DNA from: Rotaria sp. Silwood1 | Lineage: Eukaryota > Rotifera > Eurotatoria > Philodinida > Philodinidae | DNA length: 64,000 nucleotides | Direction of reading: 5' to 3' | NCBI GenBank assembly: GCA_905250075.1 | Contig: CAJNOP010000193.1 | Location: 186,001-250,000, forward strand | Shown here: positions 49,871-61,723 of the stretch, piece after piece | Numbering within the stretch: position 1 is the first letter of the stretch | Layout: every line of letters begins with the position of its first letter | Notes under the pieces: model-generated | Databases searched by the model: none | What the model was told of the DNA's origin: nothing | Seen by the model: the letters and a program-made list of their open reading frames with translations, nothing else | Translations under genes and position numbers: made by a program

Positions 49871-50917
49871 TTAGAGTGTGTAATTCTATTCCTAACGTTG
49901 CAAGAACGATCGAGTAAGAACACAGTCGTATACGACCTCAGAGTCATCCATTCCCCGCTCTTTGCTTCAAATCAACTAAACTAATATATGTATCGAAAGT
50001 GCTCAATCATCTAGTATCACGTGTAAATCCATGGAAAAGATACCACTTGTTAGAAAAAGTTTTTTTTTCCGGTTTTTCTTGCACTAGGTACGCCAATAAG
50101 TTGCGTCTGTGATACTGAACAGAATCCTTTTTCATCTGTCTGCCATGTCTATGCGGCAGGTTCATTACTTTTCGTGTTTCACGAAACAGGAAATGTATAA
50201 TTAACTGTCAATAACTGCAATCATATAACTGCTAGTTGTCATAGTATACTGTTCAAAATAAAGCTACAAGAATTTAATTAACTGTATATTTTTTTTCTTG
50301 GCTCTGTTGCACCTTCTCTGTCTTTCTCACTGTACAATGTTTTCTTGATCATCTCAATACATTAGCTCTAGACAGAGAGAATGAGGCATTCGTTTTTCAA
50401 TCTAAAATATTTAAAGCTAAAAACAATTACAGCACAACTACAGTTTTCTTTTTAATCGTATTATTTTTCTGATTAACCTTCAAAGGAGCATGAAAGAGAA
50501 ACCGATTACTTTTTTTGCTTTCTTGACAAACAAAAACTGAAGTCCTTAGCCTTTACCATAATCCTTTTTTCTTTGTGTGTGACAATACAATAATCCTTCT
50601 CTTTTGTCTTATTCTGTGTCTTTTTTAATCGTTTCTAACATTGAGCAATAGTCTTCAATAAAGTTGATGGCAGGCGATTGTCGAGATGCTCGAAAAGGAC
50701 GAGCGAGAAAAAATCAGTTGATTCTACGCCAAACTACAGAGAGACAAGAGAAAAGAAGTGAAAATGTCGGAGGGAAGAGATATAAATGTTTCGAATGTGA
50801 TACCAAGTTTTTAATATTAAAAAAAAAGAATCCAGCAATTAGATAACATTGAAGTTAAAAGCAATCATCTCAAATCTCATCTCTGTTTTGTCACTTTACA
50901 CTTCTTACAAACAAAAG
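49871..50917. other. Upstream region of the chitin-binding gene
   Basis: No other gene is supported; a 60-codon frame at 50664 has no domain. A phrase near 50108-50131 (TGTGATACTGAACAGAATCC) resembles one near 52190-52210 (TGTGCTACTGAATAGAACTG) inside intron 2, hinting at a diverged dispersed repeat. Confidence 0.4.
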
Positions 50918-53900
50918 ATGATTACTGCTATGGGACAAAGTTTCTTCATCGGTAAGTATTTTCTTTCTCTGTCTGTTGCTAGAGAGCTATCTTTCTTTTT
51001 CCTTTAATTTCTCACTAGCCCTATCGTTCATTTTAATGTCTCCGACTCTCAATCAACATGTTCTAAAGGATATTCCATTCGAATGTAAAGGCCGTACGGA
51101 TGGTTTTTGGCGTGATTTGAAATACTGCGATGTTTTTCACGCGTGTGTTGCCGGCGAACAAAAGCGGTCATACGGGTGCCCTCAGATGGTTTTACGATTC
51201 TACTTCGATGAGGCAACTCAAAGGTAAGTCCTGAACTACGACAACTGGCTTTAAGCTCTTCCTTAGGACTCCTCTGTTTTCGGCACTTTTGTAGAGCTAC
51301 TCACTTGAAATATTTGAAACTGTGGGGGCAGCTATATCTCAAGTAGTAGATCACAATGTATGCTGAACCCACCTGCGCACAGTGGTTTCTTCCAGGAGAT
51401 ATATGGGACATAAGAGCCAAAAATGACCTCACTTTTTTCGTCTTTTCTCTAAGGCGCTACGCCCGATCTGGCTGAAATTCTTTTTAGAGGTGTTAACCAC
51501 TATTGGGGATGTGTAATTGTTTATTTCGAAAATTTCCTCCTTTAAAAGAGCTTTCAGCACAAACTCTCCGGGACTAAAATGTGAAACAAGAGAAAGTGAT
51601 TCTACCGTCTGGTCAAATTGTTGTGAGATGAGGTATTTTTGACGATGGGAACTCCATTGACAGCCATGGTAAAACATCTGTCATTCTTTTAAGCAACGAT
51701 GGCTGCCTATTTCATTCTCTGAGGCAGAGTCTGAGTATCCAGTTGCTTCTTACATACTTCTGTGTTTCATCTCAATCATTTATTTTTAATATACGCAGAA
51801 ATAAATATGTTTCCAAATACTTGACAGTTTAAATACTAAATTGCCTGATAAATATTGAAATGAAAGCTTGTCAGGGAGGCCCAATAGTATTTCACCATTC
51901 TCAGGGCCAAGGAGAAGAATCTTAATGAATTGAACTCTTCCGAAAACAATACACATTGAATCAAGCACGTTTCACTCTGTCTGCTCATATGAAACTCTTG
52001 ATGAACTATGCAGTTGCTATGCACCTGTCGTTTTACTCCTACTTTTACTATGCTGAAGTCGGCCATATCAATAGTCATTTCATATTTGTTAGTTATGTTC
52101 TATTTGACTTTGGCTTCATATTCGTATTCTGTCCTTATTGTGCAGTACGAACGGGCGCCGAAAACTTGTTTTCTGTCTGCCTGTGACATCTGTGCTACTG
52201 AATAGAACTGTTTTCTGCCCGTCCGTCACGTTTGTGATGCCTGTGACAGATGTCTATCTATCAATAATGTCTAGATAGAGCGGCGGGTTGGTGGTTCACT
52301 TCTCTTGTTATATACTTAACCACTCATTTCCAATCGTATTGTGAAAAAAAGAGCAAGAGTACGGGTACTGTCGTTAAAACGCTCGTTTTTTTTTCTGGAA
52401 CAATGTTTTGTGAAATTTGCCAACAATCAGCGCTGCATTATTATACAAAACGAAAAAATGTAGACACTCCAAAAATTGCCTAGCACTTGTGAAAAATTTA
52501 AGCTCGATCAAACCTCGTACATCAGTGCAATGTAGACATATCAGTACTTTTGTGCGAAAAGAATCGTTTCGAGAAAACGCAAAATTTATTTTTGTGATTA
52601 ACTTTTGCATGAAAAATTAGATTTTTAATTCTCAAAATATGCTGAGTAGATTGAGGGCTATACAGGCTACATAATAATCCGAAAAAACTCAAAACGAAAC
52701 ACTGCACAGTTTCGGTCGAAAAAGTGAAGGAGAGCTGTCATTAAGAATATGCTAGTTACTGTTTTTCTGGAAATCGATTCGTGTCGAGTGCAAGCTATGG
52801 TCTTTTGAAAGAACTGAGGTTATCCCTTCTACCATCAGTAAAAGACACCCAAGTTTTTCGAAAGTGGCAGGCAATTGCAAGGAAATCAATGTGTGTTGCT
52901 GAACGGATGGATCTGCGTACAAGTGAGCTANNNNNNNNNNNNNNNNNNNNNNNNNNNNNNNNNNNNNNNNNNNNNNNNNNNNNNNNNNNNNNNNNNNNNN
53001 NNNNNNNNNNNNNNNNNNNNNNNNNNNNNNAGGATATTGAAAAAGGATCCTTTTTTCAATAGCCTCCGAACTTCAATTATTTGCATTCATTGTACTTTCT
53101 CAAAACTAGTTTATTCGAATTCAAGATTCCGAATTGAGCACTACCATGCACGTATGAATGATATCGAAAAATTTTGATGATAATCATCCTTATCAATGAG
53201 ACAAATAGCAACGCGAAAGTGACATGGTAACACGTTTTTCTTGCAAAAATCTGTAGTCTGTTGTTTGAAAATGTTTTCTAAACGTTGGCATATCAATGGA
53301 ATCATTATCTTTCACGAGAAAAAATCTGTATGAGTACGGAAAAAGTATGTTTTCTTGCTGAAAAATTACCTTTTTTCTGAAATGGAAACTATAATACTCG
53401 AATTATGTCCGTAAGTCTTGCTTTTTTTGCTCGAAAATTCAAACAACAGACAGATGAATATCATCGTCGAAATCAGCATAAACTAGTGCGTAAGTTACAG
53501 TGTGTTTTACACTCTTTTGCTGATATTCATTGTGTGAAAAGAAACTGGCAATTTCAGAAACAAAATCAACCAGCAAATGAAAATATTCGGATATAGGTTT
53601 TTCTTTGCTAGTGCATCCTGTTGCTGATGCCAATTGCAACGATGATATTCATCTGTCTGATATTTGAATTTTCGAGCAAAAAAAGCAAGACTTACGGACA
53701 AAATTCAAGTGTTATAGTTCCCCTTCCAGAAAAAAGGTAATTTTTCAGCAGGGAGACATGCTTTTTCCGTGTCCACACAGATTTTTCTCTTGCAAGATGA
53801 CGATTCCATTTGTCTGTCAACGTTTAGAAAATTTTTTCAAACAAAAGACTACCGATTTTTGTAAGAAAAGAGTGCCACTAAGTCACTGTCACTTTACTAT

Positions 53901-56900
53901 TGGTCTCGTTGATAAGGATGACTATCATCAAAATTCTTCGATATCACTCATATGTGCATGGTAGTGCTCAATTCGGAATCTTGAATTCGAATAAACTAGT
54001 TTTGAGAAAGCACAATGAATGCAAACTATTGAAGTTCGGAGGCTATTGAAAAAAGGATCCTTTTTCCATATCCTTTATTTTAAGTATTTTTAACAGTTCA
54101 GACCGAAAGTTTGATCGTAGCACAAAAAAAGTATATCTTTAATAAGCTCACGAGATCTATCAAACGAAATATAAATTAAAAAGAGACTTTTTTGCTACGT
54201 TTTTATACCTACCGCAACTTACTTTTTCTACTTCTATGTAATTCTTTGTACTATTGTACTTCTCTGTACTTCTGAAGTAAGAAGTACACTGTTCTCCCTT
54301 TGCTCATGCCTTTCCTACGTAGGCAATATCGTATGCCCTTGAATCTATTGGTTTTATTCGATAACAAACCTAGTAATCATTTGCCATTTTCATATAGATG
54401 CGAAGCAGCCTTTCAAAATACCAGTGACTGCCCAGCCAATCAATATTATACTTCGATCACAACTGCACCAATGTTTCCACGGCGACAACCTGATGCAAAA
54501 GGTAGATTGAATAAAATATTTTTTCTTAACCTTTAATAGTTTATGTATTACGTTTTCTTTTCTTCGCAAAGCTTTCTCTGAACAACGGGAAATCTTTGTA
54601 TAATCCCGAGAACAGTATAGCTGCGCGAGAAAGTAGAGCAGGATCCAATGTACATAATGTTGTTTTGTCAATTTTAAAATTTCCTCTTTTTACAAAGCAA
54701 TACGGCGGATTCTACGCTATTCGGTGACGTAACGCGTTCTATTGTTGCCTTAATGGTGTTTCCGATGCATTTGGCTGTCTAGTATAAGGGTTAAAAAGCA
54801 CTTCGTTCTGTCCAATGACAGTACAAAACGAAAAGAAAAATTTTCGTCATGTCCTATCGCGGGTCGGAGTTGGGTAGAAGTTAATGTTTTGCTGCTAATC
54901 TTGTGTTTAAGAGCAGCTTATATGAAGAAAAACATTTCGTTCGAAGAACGAGCACACAATATATGACTATGTTTGGCCAACATTCAAAGTTGCAACGTAT
55001 TGTTTCAAATGCTCAGCATCGGTTCAAATCGAAATTTATGTCTAGTAATGGAAAGTGAAGTGTTTTCTATAATGATCTTTTCTTTTGTTAACGGCTTATA
55101 GTGATGATTTTAGAGAACGGATTGCACAAAATTCAGGGTTTTTCCTTTTGCATACAGTAGTTAGATGAATGCTTTGGAGGAAGTAAAGCTGATTTTGTGA
55201 ACTTTCATAATGGTAGAACTCCTTTGATCAATTCCAACATTTTTGAAAAACTTTCAAACCACTACTCTTGTTATCTATGACGTGTCCATGGTTAGATTCG
55301 CGACAGTTCTTTAAACGAAAACTCTTCCAATGTAAACAGCCTTTAGAATAGCAGACTGGCTTTCTAGGAAAATTTCGTCCGATCAGCTTTTATTCAACAA
55401 TACTCGATAATTATGGTAGTCCCAAGGTCGCAATGTGTACTAAACAAGAAGTCTTTCTCTTATGCAATATATCTCCTTGCTTTTCTGCATCGAACATAGA
55501 CATACAGCTCATCTTAGGACATTCTTCATGTCATCAGGTTCTCTTTCAGCAACTGTATGTTCAATGATCTGTGCAACCCCAATGACCTGAATGTATTTAA
55601 GCACTGTCTTACTGCATAGTGTTTCACTCAGTTGTAACATGACTCTAGATAGGTCCAACGCGACAGATTTATGAATGAGTTACTACCACGTTCAGCTGAA
55701 CAAGATTGTGTCATTAGCGCGTCATTGTCACAGTGAACGAAAAGCACAAGCTTTGTTGAGCAAATTACAATCAGCACAGTAATAGACGATTCCACTAACT
55801 CAGTGTTTATCATAGCTTGCATCATCATTAATGTGACTCGGAAAATTGAAATTATCTGACTAAGAGCTATTTTGGTACAGAGACTAGAGGAGAGATGAGT
55901 TGCCATTGCGCCACTTAAAAACTGAAAACAGCACTGGTCGCGACTGTATCGTAATGCACATATCTGCATCACTGTGCAATTCTTTGTTCATTCTGATAAC
56001 GTATTACTTCTTCTATTGCTAAAAATCTCGTTCTCATTTGTTGATCTGTCCCATGGAGAGTAAGACAAATTGCAACTTGGTATAAACAAACAGCAATCTT
56101 AGATGAAATTCACCCCACAATGCATGCGTAGCACTTCCAAGTAGTGATCACCAAAACGGTCACGGTCACAGGTACTTACAGTCGAAGTCACGGCCTTGAC
56201 CATGACTACAAGTCCAGTCATGTACAGCCACAGATGTCAGATGTTTTCGTTTCCTAATATTTCAGTTTCATCAAGTTTTCAGCAGTGCTTCTGATTTCAA
56301 AAGAAGCGTTACGTTGACAAGCAGCTCAATGCTTGCGCGCATAGAAAGAGGTCAATGTACGTATTCATGCACGAGATATTCAAAAAAGCAAATTATACTA
56401 AAAATAACTGTTCACAAAGAACTCTTATCTATCTTTTTCATTGGTATCACGAATTCTCTTGCTTATATGTATTTTGTTCGTCATCTTCACGCTTGGATTT
56501 GGCGAAGTATGGTAATAGCCCATTTTCTTCTTCTTTCTAGCATTATTGATGCTCTATTTCTCTAAGTGACGAGTGCAAACCTCTAATTTTGTGCCTAGTT
56601 GGCTACAGCTAGTGGATCTCGTGTGGGTGTGTCTTATAATGATCCACACGAACTAGTAAACATCCGCACCCATCCAAACTTATTCGCACGTCGCAAGTTT
56701 ACTGTGTTTCACCCTTTGTTAAAACGCATCCTTGAATACGGTATAACTATTCTATCTAAGTTATTTCTTTGATAGAGCGTGTATCTTAACCTGCTTCATA
56801 ATAACCCGTGACTGCTGTGAGTCTCATTGACCCAGTGGCCCTGAATAATGGTCCTGACCATTAGTGACGTGACCAAACAGCCTTAGTCACGACAAACCGT

Positions 56901-58541
56901 ACTTCTAAGAAAGTAACATAAGAAATGGCCTTTAGGAATGTTCTTATACCATTTTTTGTTATGTTTGATCAGAAAATGACTTTATCACAGCATTCGTCAG
57001 CTTGCCTTGAATCGTCTTCTACTAATTAGTCATGTCCAATTTGTTCTACGCCTGATCGTGACATTAGCACATCTTGATATTCATCGATCATTTTGAAATT
57101 GAAATAACATCTCGAAAGCAGTCTTTTTCTTATGTTACAGAGATATGGTTTTGCAAGAACACATTTTACTGACAGCAGCAAATTGGTACTTGACTTGGAC
57201 TTGATATCTTTCTTATTACCAAAAAAACGAGTGTTTTAATCACCACATTAATTAAAGGGGGCAGCAACTAAAAGATTGTCTCAATGTTTATTGGTTCCAC
57301 ATCCACTATATTTGAGCACAAATACTGTGTGTTGACATTTTTATAAAACTAATAATAATTAACTTTCATGTATAAAAAGAAAGACTCACCAACAAAAGTA
57401 GAGAATTTCTAAGATCTCAAAAACTCCTCTATCAGTCACAGGTCAGTATTACCCTCATGCTGTTGAGTCCGATTCAGCTAAATGCATTTGTATATACTTT
57501 AATGTCAGTAATACATTATATACATTCGTCCCTACTTGCAAAAGCTTTGTTCTAGTAATTCCAAAGAAATATTCAGTCGCGACAATGTGGATAGATGTAA
57601 CTAGGGACCAATCTGGAGTTAGAAGCATAGCAACGAAGAATAACCCGACTGCATTTGGCTATACTCGACTCCAGCTTCAGGTACATAATTTCGTCGATAT
57701 ACAATGCATCAACACTATGATGAGAATCTATAGTTCTTTTATGAGATCTATTCATGCCGCTGCCGATCCAAAGTGAGCGAGAATGTTCCATACAATATGA
57801 GAGGTTGACCAGAGCTATTCCATATATTATTAATTATCCCGAAAACTCGCATGCCCCCTAACAAAATGTGAAGAACACATTGAAAAAGAACTCAAATACT
57901 ATGACACTGGAGCATCAATTGCAATGCAGACGATCGTTCATTTTCTGTTCTCTTTTAATTATTTTGGTAATCAAAACACATTTTCTGCCTGACTTGAGAT
58001 GAATGAGTCATCTCATGTGAGAATAAGAATGAAATAACAGTGATTTTCTCATGGACGTTCAGTTGAACTTGCAGAAAAAGATGCTCTATCATTTTGTCGT
58101 GCAAGAAACGACAGGGTTGGTTAGATTGGGCCGGGCAGAACAACAAGATTGTCCTGTGACGACCTTTATTCCTCATATAGAAGAAAAACATTCGATCCGT
58201 CTATTCTCTTCATCTCATTTCAAGGTTTACTCATGGTCGACTCGAATGTCAGCTGCAATGGTCAGAAAGATGGTGCATATCTATCCAGTCGATACTGCAA
58301 CGTCTTCCATCGGTGTATATCTGGCTCTAGATTCGATTTTCGTTGTCCTCGTGCTAACAAAGTTCCATACGATTTATGGTGGAATCAGGACACTAAACTA
58401 TGCGATTGGCCATGTCGTGTGCAGTGCAACAGCCAATTATTTGCATCCAATACATTGGCACAACAAGTTCAAAGTGAAAATTTAGCTTTTTTCAACAACG
58501 ACTGTCGAGCCTATCCACCTATCTTTACTGCTAATAAATAA
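50918..58541 (+). CDS. Secreted chitin-binding protein, two peritrophin-A (CBM14) domains
   Basis: Four exons, 50918-50951, 51019-51223, 54398-54501 and 58225-58541, join in phase into 219 residues. The start MITAMGQSFFIALSFILMSP is a good signal peptide formed across the first junction. Domain 1 (about 29-89) has the six-cysteine CBM14 pattern, with FECKGRTDGFW, KYCDVFHACVAG and YGCP, then TQRCEAA across the exon 2/3 junction and SDCPANQYY. Domain 2 (about 120-180) repeats it with VSCNGQKDGAYLSSRYC, NVFHRCISG, FRCP and TKLCDWPCRVQC. A linker with MFPRRQPD separates them. The tail has NNDCRAYPPIF. Such proteins bind chitin in extracellular matrices. In rotifers plausible sites are trophi or lorica, by inference only. 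The first intron is 67 nt, but introns 2 and 3 are 3174 and 3723 nt and carry a palindrome, an assembly gap and a telomere-like palindrome. Confidence 0.9.
52931..53030. other. Assembly gap of 100 N
   Basis: Fixed-size gap directly at the left end of the 1-kb palindrome, where the foldback structure probably stopped the assembly. Unlike the first gap, its flanks are not identical to each other. Confidence 0.9.
53031..54083. mobile_element. 1-kb foldback palindrome, possible transposon
   Basis: The left arm (about 53031-53475) and right arm (about 53637-54083) are reverse complements around a spacer of about 160 bp. Paired landmarks are AATAGCCTCCGAACTTCAAT / GAAGTTCGGAGGCTATT, ACTAGTTTATTCGAATTC / GAATTCGAATAAACTAGT, and GCTCGAAAATTCAAA / its complement near 53670. 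Roughly one base in twenty differs in the outer part of the arms, so it is not a simple assembly mirror. The left end is lost in the gap and no target duplication can be read. Frames in the arms mirror each other and are not genes. A foldback DNA transposon or an inverted duplication are both possible. Confidence 0.75.
56150..56900. repeat. GTCACGG / CATGACC motif clusters
   Basis: Two clusters, 56150-56230 and 56815-56900, are rich in GGTCACGGTCAC, AGTCACGGCC, TTGACCATGAC, GTCCTGACCATTAGTGACGT and TTAGTCACGAC. The spacing is irregular and both orientations occur. Confidence 0.4.
56610..56676. repeat. Telomere-like palindrome inside the intron
   Basis: CTAGTGGATCTCGTGTGGGTGTGT is mirrored by ATCCACACGAACTAG, followed by a further C stretch CATCCGCACCCATCC. 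Confidence 0.65.
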
Positions 58542-59264
58542 TGAAACTAGAGAGGGTTCATGTCGCATCCGTCTGGCGTGAACTTCACTTCTATATTCAT
58601 CCATTACATTGTTTTCTATAATTTGATAGTGAGCAGCGTTTGCAGCCTATTTCTGTTCATACTTCTGTGCTAATTTCAATAACACTGCATCAAATAAATA
58701 TGTTCATAAATCTGTCCGAACTAGCCGAGTGTATGAGTGTAGGTGTGAGTATAATTAGTGTATGGGCCTTCTCGAATAACATCGTCAGTCCTTTGTCAAC
58801 ATGAAGTTTAATACGAATTCAAACAAATCCAGTAATGATGTTCGGAATGGTGAGGAAGATATATTTCTAGGCATTGTCGTAGCCATAAACAATTGAGAAT
58901 CATCAAGTATGTGCGATGTTACACAATATTGAATGCCTTGAGTTTTTGACTCAGATATAAAACTTCTCTAGATCCTATCCAAAATATATTCCTTCAAATG
59001 AATATGCAAAACTTGCAGTGCACTACTCAAGCCAAAGCTGTAATTATTGGCGTTCTTCAAATGACTATGAGTCAACTATGTGAAGAATTTATTATTGGTT
59101 TATTTTATTAACTAAATCACAGATAACACAAAGCAACGAATATAAATGCTCTGCCTGAGACTTAGTCAAAATTCAGCTTGATTGTCAGGCATAAGATCTA
59201 CTCAGGATTGAGTGATCGGTCGCACTACGTTAGTTCTTCGATTCTATTGTATCCATCCGAAATG
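58542..59264. other. Intergenic after the chitin-binding gene
   Basis: Holds the likely 3' untranslated region (AATAAA within CAAATAAATATG near 58692) and a lone G-type telomere-like run GAGTGTATGAGTGTAGGTGT (58727-58748) without a C arm. No gene. Confidence 0.5.
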
Positions 59265-59893
59265 CTGGGTGTGGGTGTGAATGGGTGAGTGGGTGTGGGT
59301 GTTGGTGGGTGAGTGTGTGTGGATGTGTGGGTGTAGATGTGGGTGTGGGTGGGTAGGTGTGGGTGTGGATTGTGGGTGTGGGTGTGGGTGTGGGTGTGGG
59401 TGTGGATTGTGGGTGTGGGTGTGGATTGTGGGTGTGGGTGTGGGTGTGGATTGTGGGTGTGGGTGTGGGTGAATGTTCGTGTGAGCGTTTGTTTCCTTCC
59501 ATCCACACCCACATCCCACAGCCACAGCCACAGCCATAGCCACATCTACCCCACACCTACACCCACACTCACCCACATCCCACATCCATAGCCACATCCA
59601 CCCTACACCCACACCCACATCCACACCCAGACCCACACCCACCCACGTCCCACAGCCGTAGCCACATTCACCCCACACCCACACCCACACCCACACTCAC
59701 CCACATCCCACATCCCACATCCATAGCTACACCCACCCCACACCCACACCCACACCCACATCCACACCCGCACCCACACCCACACCCACCCACATCCCAC
59801 ATCCATAGCCACATTCACCCCACACCCACACCCACACCCACACCTCACAACCACAATCACATCCACCCCACACTCACACCCACACCCACACCC
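59265..59893. repeat. Large TGTGGG/CCCACA array, head to head
   Basis: The G part (59265-59471) is made of TGTGGG units with ATTGTGGG interruptions. After a turn of about 30 bp (GTTCGTGTGAGCGTTTGTTT) the C part (59501-59893) is made of CCCACA units. The C part shows higher-order structure: a CATCCATAGCCACATCCACC-type spacer recurs about six times, at intervals of roughly 45-80 bp. Long frames on both strands are repeat read-through. This is the longest telomere-like tract in the window. Confidence 0.9.
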
Positions 59894-60056
59894 TGATGTA
59901 TCAGTGAAAATAATGTAATGGTTTTATATTTGAGAAATTATCAAGGTCACCGCTTGAAAATGCAGATAAATAGTGTTTTTAAGAGATGAATTCTAATTTC
60001 CTTGCAATAATAAAACTATTAGAATAAAGAAGGTGTAGAGGTAAGACAGGTATGAT

Positions 60057-60147
60057 GGGTGCGTCCTTTTTCGTCCTCCTGCTTTTAGGAACATCCGGTT
60101 ATTTACCGGATGTTCCTAAGAGCAGGAGGACGAAAAAGAACGCACCC
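60057..60147. mobile_element. 91-bp perfect hairpin MITE with 8-bp target duplication
   Basis: The element GGGTGCGTCC...CGCACCC is self-complementary over nearly its whole length. The arms include TTTTTCGTCCTCCTGC and GGAACATCCGGT and turn at TATTT; two or three mismatches are visible. GGTATGAT flanks both sides (60049-60056 and 60148-60155). The 8-bp duplication suggests the hAT or Merlin superfamily, and the GG-starting end is less typical of hAT. Its intact ends suggest recent insertion. Confidence 0.85.
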
Positions 60148-60155
60148 GGTATGAT

Positions 60156-60880
60156 ATTTATTTTGATTTTTCCAAACACATTTACGAAATAAAAACAATC
60201 AAAAATCAATCAAAGTAATAGAATCATTTCGGTTTTGTCGAAATAATCAAATTCATGAAATTCTGTTGGTGAATATTTTGAACGAATTCGTCTTAATACA
60301 AGTTTTTTTTTCATTCTGTATATACCAGGAGTCTCATATTACAGTCAAAAGACTACAGTTTTACTTGCGCATAAAAAAGAAGCCGTGATATCTAATTGCA
60401 ATGCTCTCATGTATGTGAAAATGAATACATATTTTATCATGGTCACAATACGAGACGCATAGGAAAGTAAAAAAAGAAGATAAGAAACGTTAGCAGAACG
60501 AAATAGATGCGGCAATGAGCACATTAATGATAAAAAACTGTCTACCTAATGAAAATGTGACGCTTCATCGATTCAGGTATATATGTTTAAATGGAAAAAA
60601 AACACGTAATTTTGTCAACGATAGATACCAAACAAATATCAGTTGCAAACATATAAAACAAACTCGCACACTTCAGTATCATTTTATATGTAAGTATGTC
60701 AACGTTCCAGAATTATGAGACTAATGATAAAGCTAAAGTTGAAAGTTACCAATAATTACTAACAACAAAATATGATAGGACATAGAAATGATGGACTCTG
60801 GTTGCCAGAAAGTAATTTTAAAAAAACTTCATCGAAGATAGTGAGTATATGCAATCGATAACATTACCTTGAGCAGCCCT
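60156..60880. other. Intergenic
   Basis: AT-rich with no supported gene. Confidence 0.5.
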
Positions 60881-60894
60881 CCTAGGTAAAGCAA

Positions 60895-61575
60895 ACAGAA
60901 TGTAAGATCTTATACGTTCCTATGTCTAATTTTGTAAGATCAGACGAAAATCATACGAATCTGGTTCAAAAAATAAGATACTACCAAGATCGAAAAGTCA
61001 GACGTAAGATCTTCAGGTTATATCTCTGATATTGTATGATTCTATAATATCAGACGAAATCGTACGAGAAACTGTGATGTCCGCAAACTTACATCAAGTC
61101 GTAGCATACGATTCTTTCAAAATCATACTATCTATACAGTCTTAGAAGAATCGTATGCTAAGACTTGATGCAAGTTTTGCGGACACCGCAATTTTTGGTA
61201 CGATTTTCGTCGGATATTATAGATTCAGGTGAGATCAGATCTAAAGTCTTATCAGATCTTACCATCGGACTGTTTGCCCTGAGTACCCCGGTCAAACAAT
61301 CAGACAGTAAGATCTTACAAGATCGTACCTCTGATCTTGTACGATTTCGTAAGATCAGATGAAAATTGTACAGAAAATCGTCGTCTAAGAATTCTGTTGA
61401 TCCGTTGTACTATAAGATTCTTGAAAGATCCTGTTACCGTGTAAGATCTTTCACAAATGTAATAGTATGATCTGATGCAAGATTTCTTAGACTATGATTT
61501 TTTGTCAGATTCGTGTAAGATTTCGTCCAGATTGCAAGATCTTACACGCAAATGACAATATCTTACGTCAGATTT
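60895..61575. repeat. Patch rich in TAAGATC / CAGACGAAAATCGTAC motifs
   Basis: Words GTAAGATCTTA, AGATCAGACGAAAAT, ATCGTACGA, TTCGTCGGATATTATAGA and GATCTTACA recur more than twenty times over 680 bp in both orientations. An inverted repeat lies inside: 61043-61125 pairs with about 61150-61232 (TGTCCGCAAACTTACATCAA with CTTGATGCAAGTTTTGCGGA). The patch ends 13 bp before a telomere-like palindrome. Confidence 0.75.
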
Positions 61576-61587
61576 TTCAACCTTGGT

Positions 61588-61723
61588 AGGGGTGTGGGTG
61601 TGGGTGTAGGTATGAGGGTGGGGTATGGTTGGATGTGGGTGGGTGTAGGTATGGGTGTCTTCTGTCTGATGTCCATACCCATACCCACATCCACATCCAC
61701 ACTCCCACCCACACCCACACCCG
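61588..61723. repeat. Telomere-like palindrome
   Basis: The G arm (61588-61658) contains GGGGTGTGGGTGTGGGTGTA and GGATGTGGGTGGGTGTAGGT. After a loop of about 12 bp the C arm (61671-61723) contains CCATACCCATACCCACATCC and CCCACCCACACCCACACCC. Confidence 0.9.

Larger units (their letters stand above)
51224..54397. other. Giant second intron of the chitin-binding gene
   Basis: Begins GTAAGTCC and ends TTTCATATAG. It contains the 100-N gap (52931-53030), the 1-kb palindrome (53031-54083) and otherwise unique sequence without coding signal. About fifty times longer than the first intron of the same gene. Confidence 0.75.
54502..58224. other. Giant third intron of the chitin-binding gene
   Basis: Begins GTAGATTG and ends TCATTTCAAG. 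It contains a telomere-like palindrome (56610-56676) and two patches with GTCACGGTCA/TGACC words (about 56150-56230 and 56815-56900). No coding signal found. Confidence 0.7.

Noticed and set aside
50664-50846. 60-codon frame upstream of the chitin-binding gene
   Set aside because: No recognisable domain; low-complexity basic composition.
53405-53701. Frames MSVSLAFFARKFK on both strands
   Set aside because: They are the two arms of the palindrome read in mirror image; no family match and not long enough to be a gene.
55628-55972. 114-codon minus-strand frame in the third intron of the chitin-binding gene
   Set aside because: No domain, signal peptide or splice support, and composition is not protein-like.
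59225-59866. Several long open frames on both strands rich in VWVWVG or HTHPHP
   Set aside because: They are read-through of the TGTGGG/CCCACA array in successive frames; composition is dictated by the repeat.
60895-61575. CRISPR-like repeats in the TAAGATC patch
   Set aside because: Copies are degenerate, in both orientations and unevenly spaced, and the setting is a eukaryotic nuclear genome.
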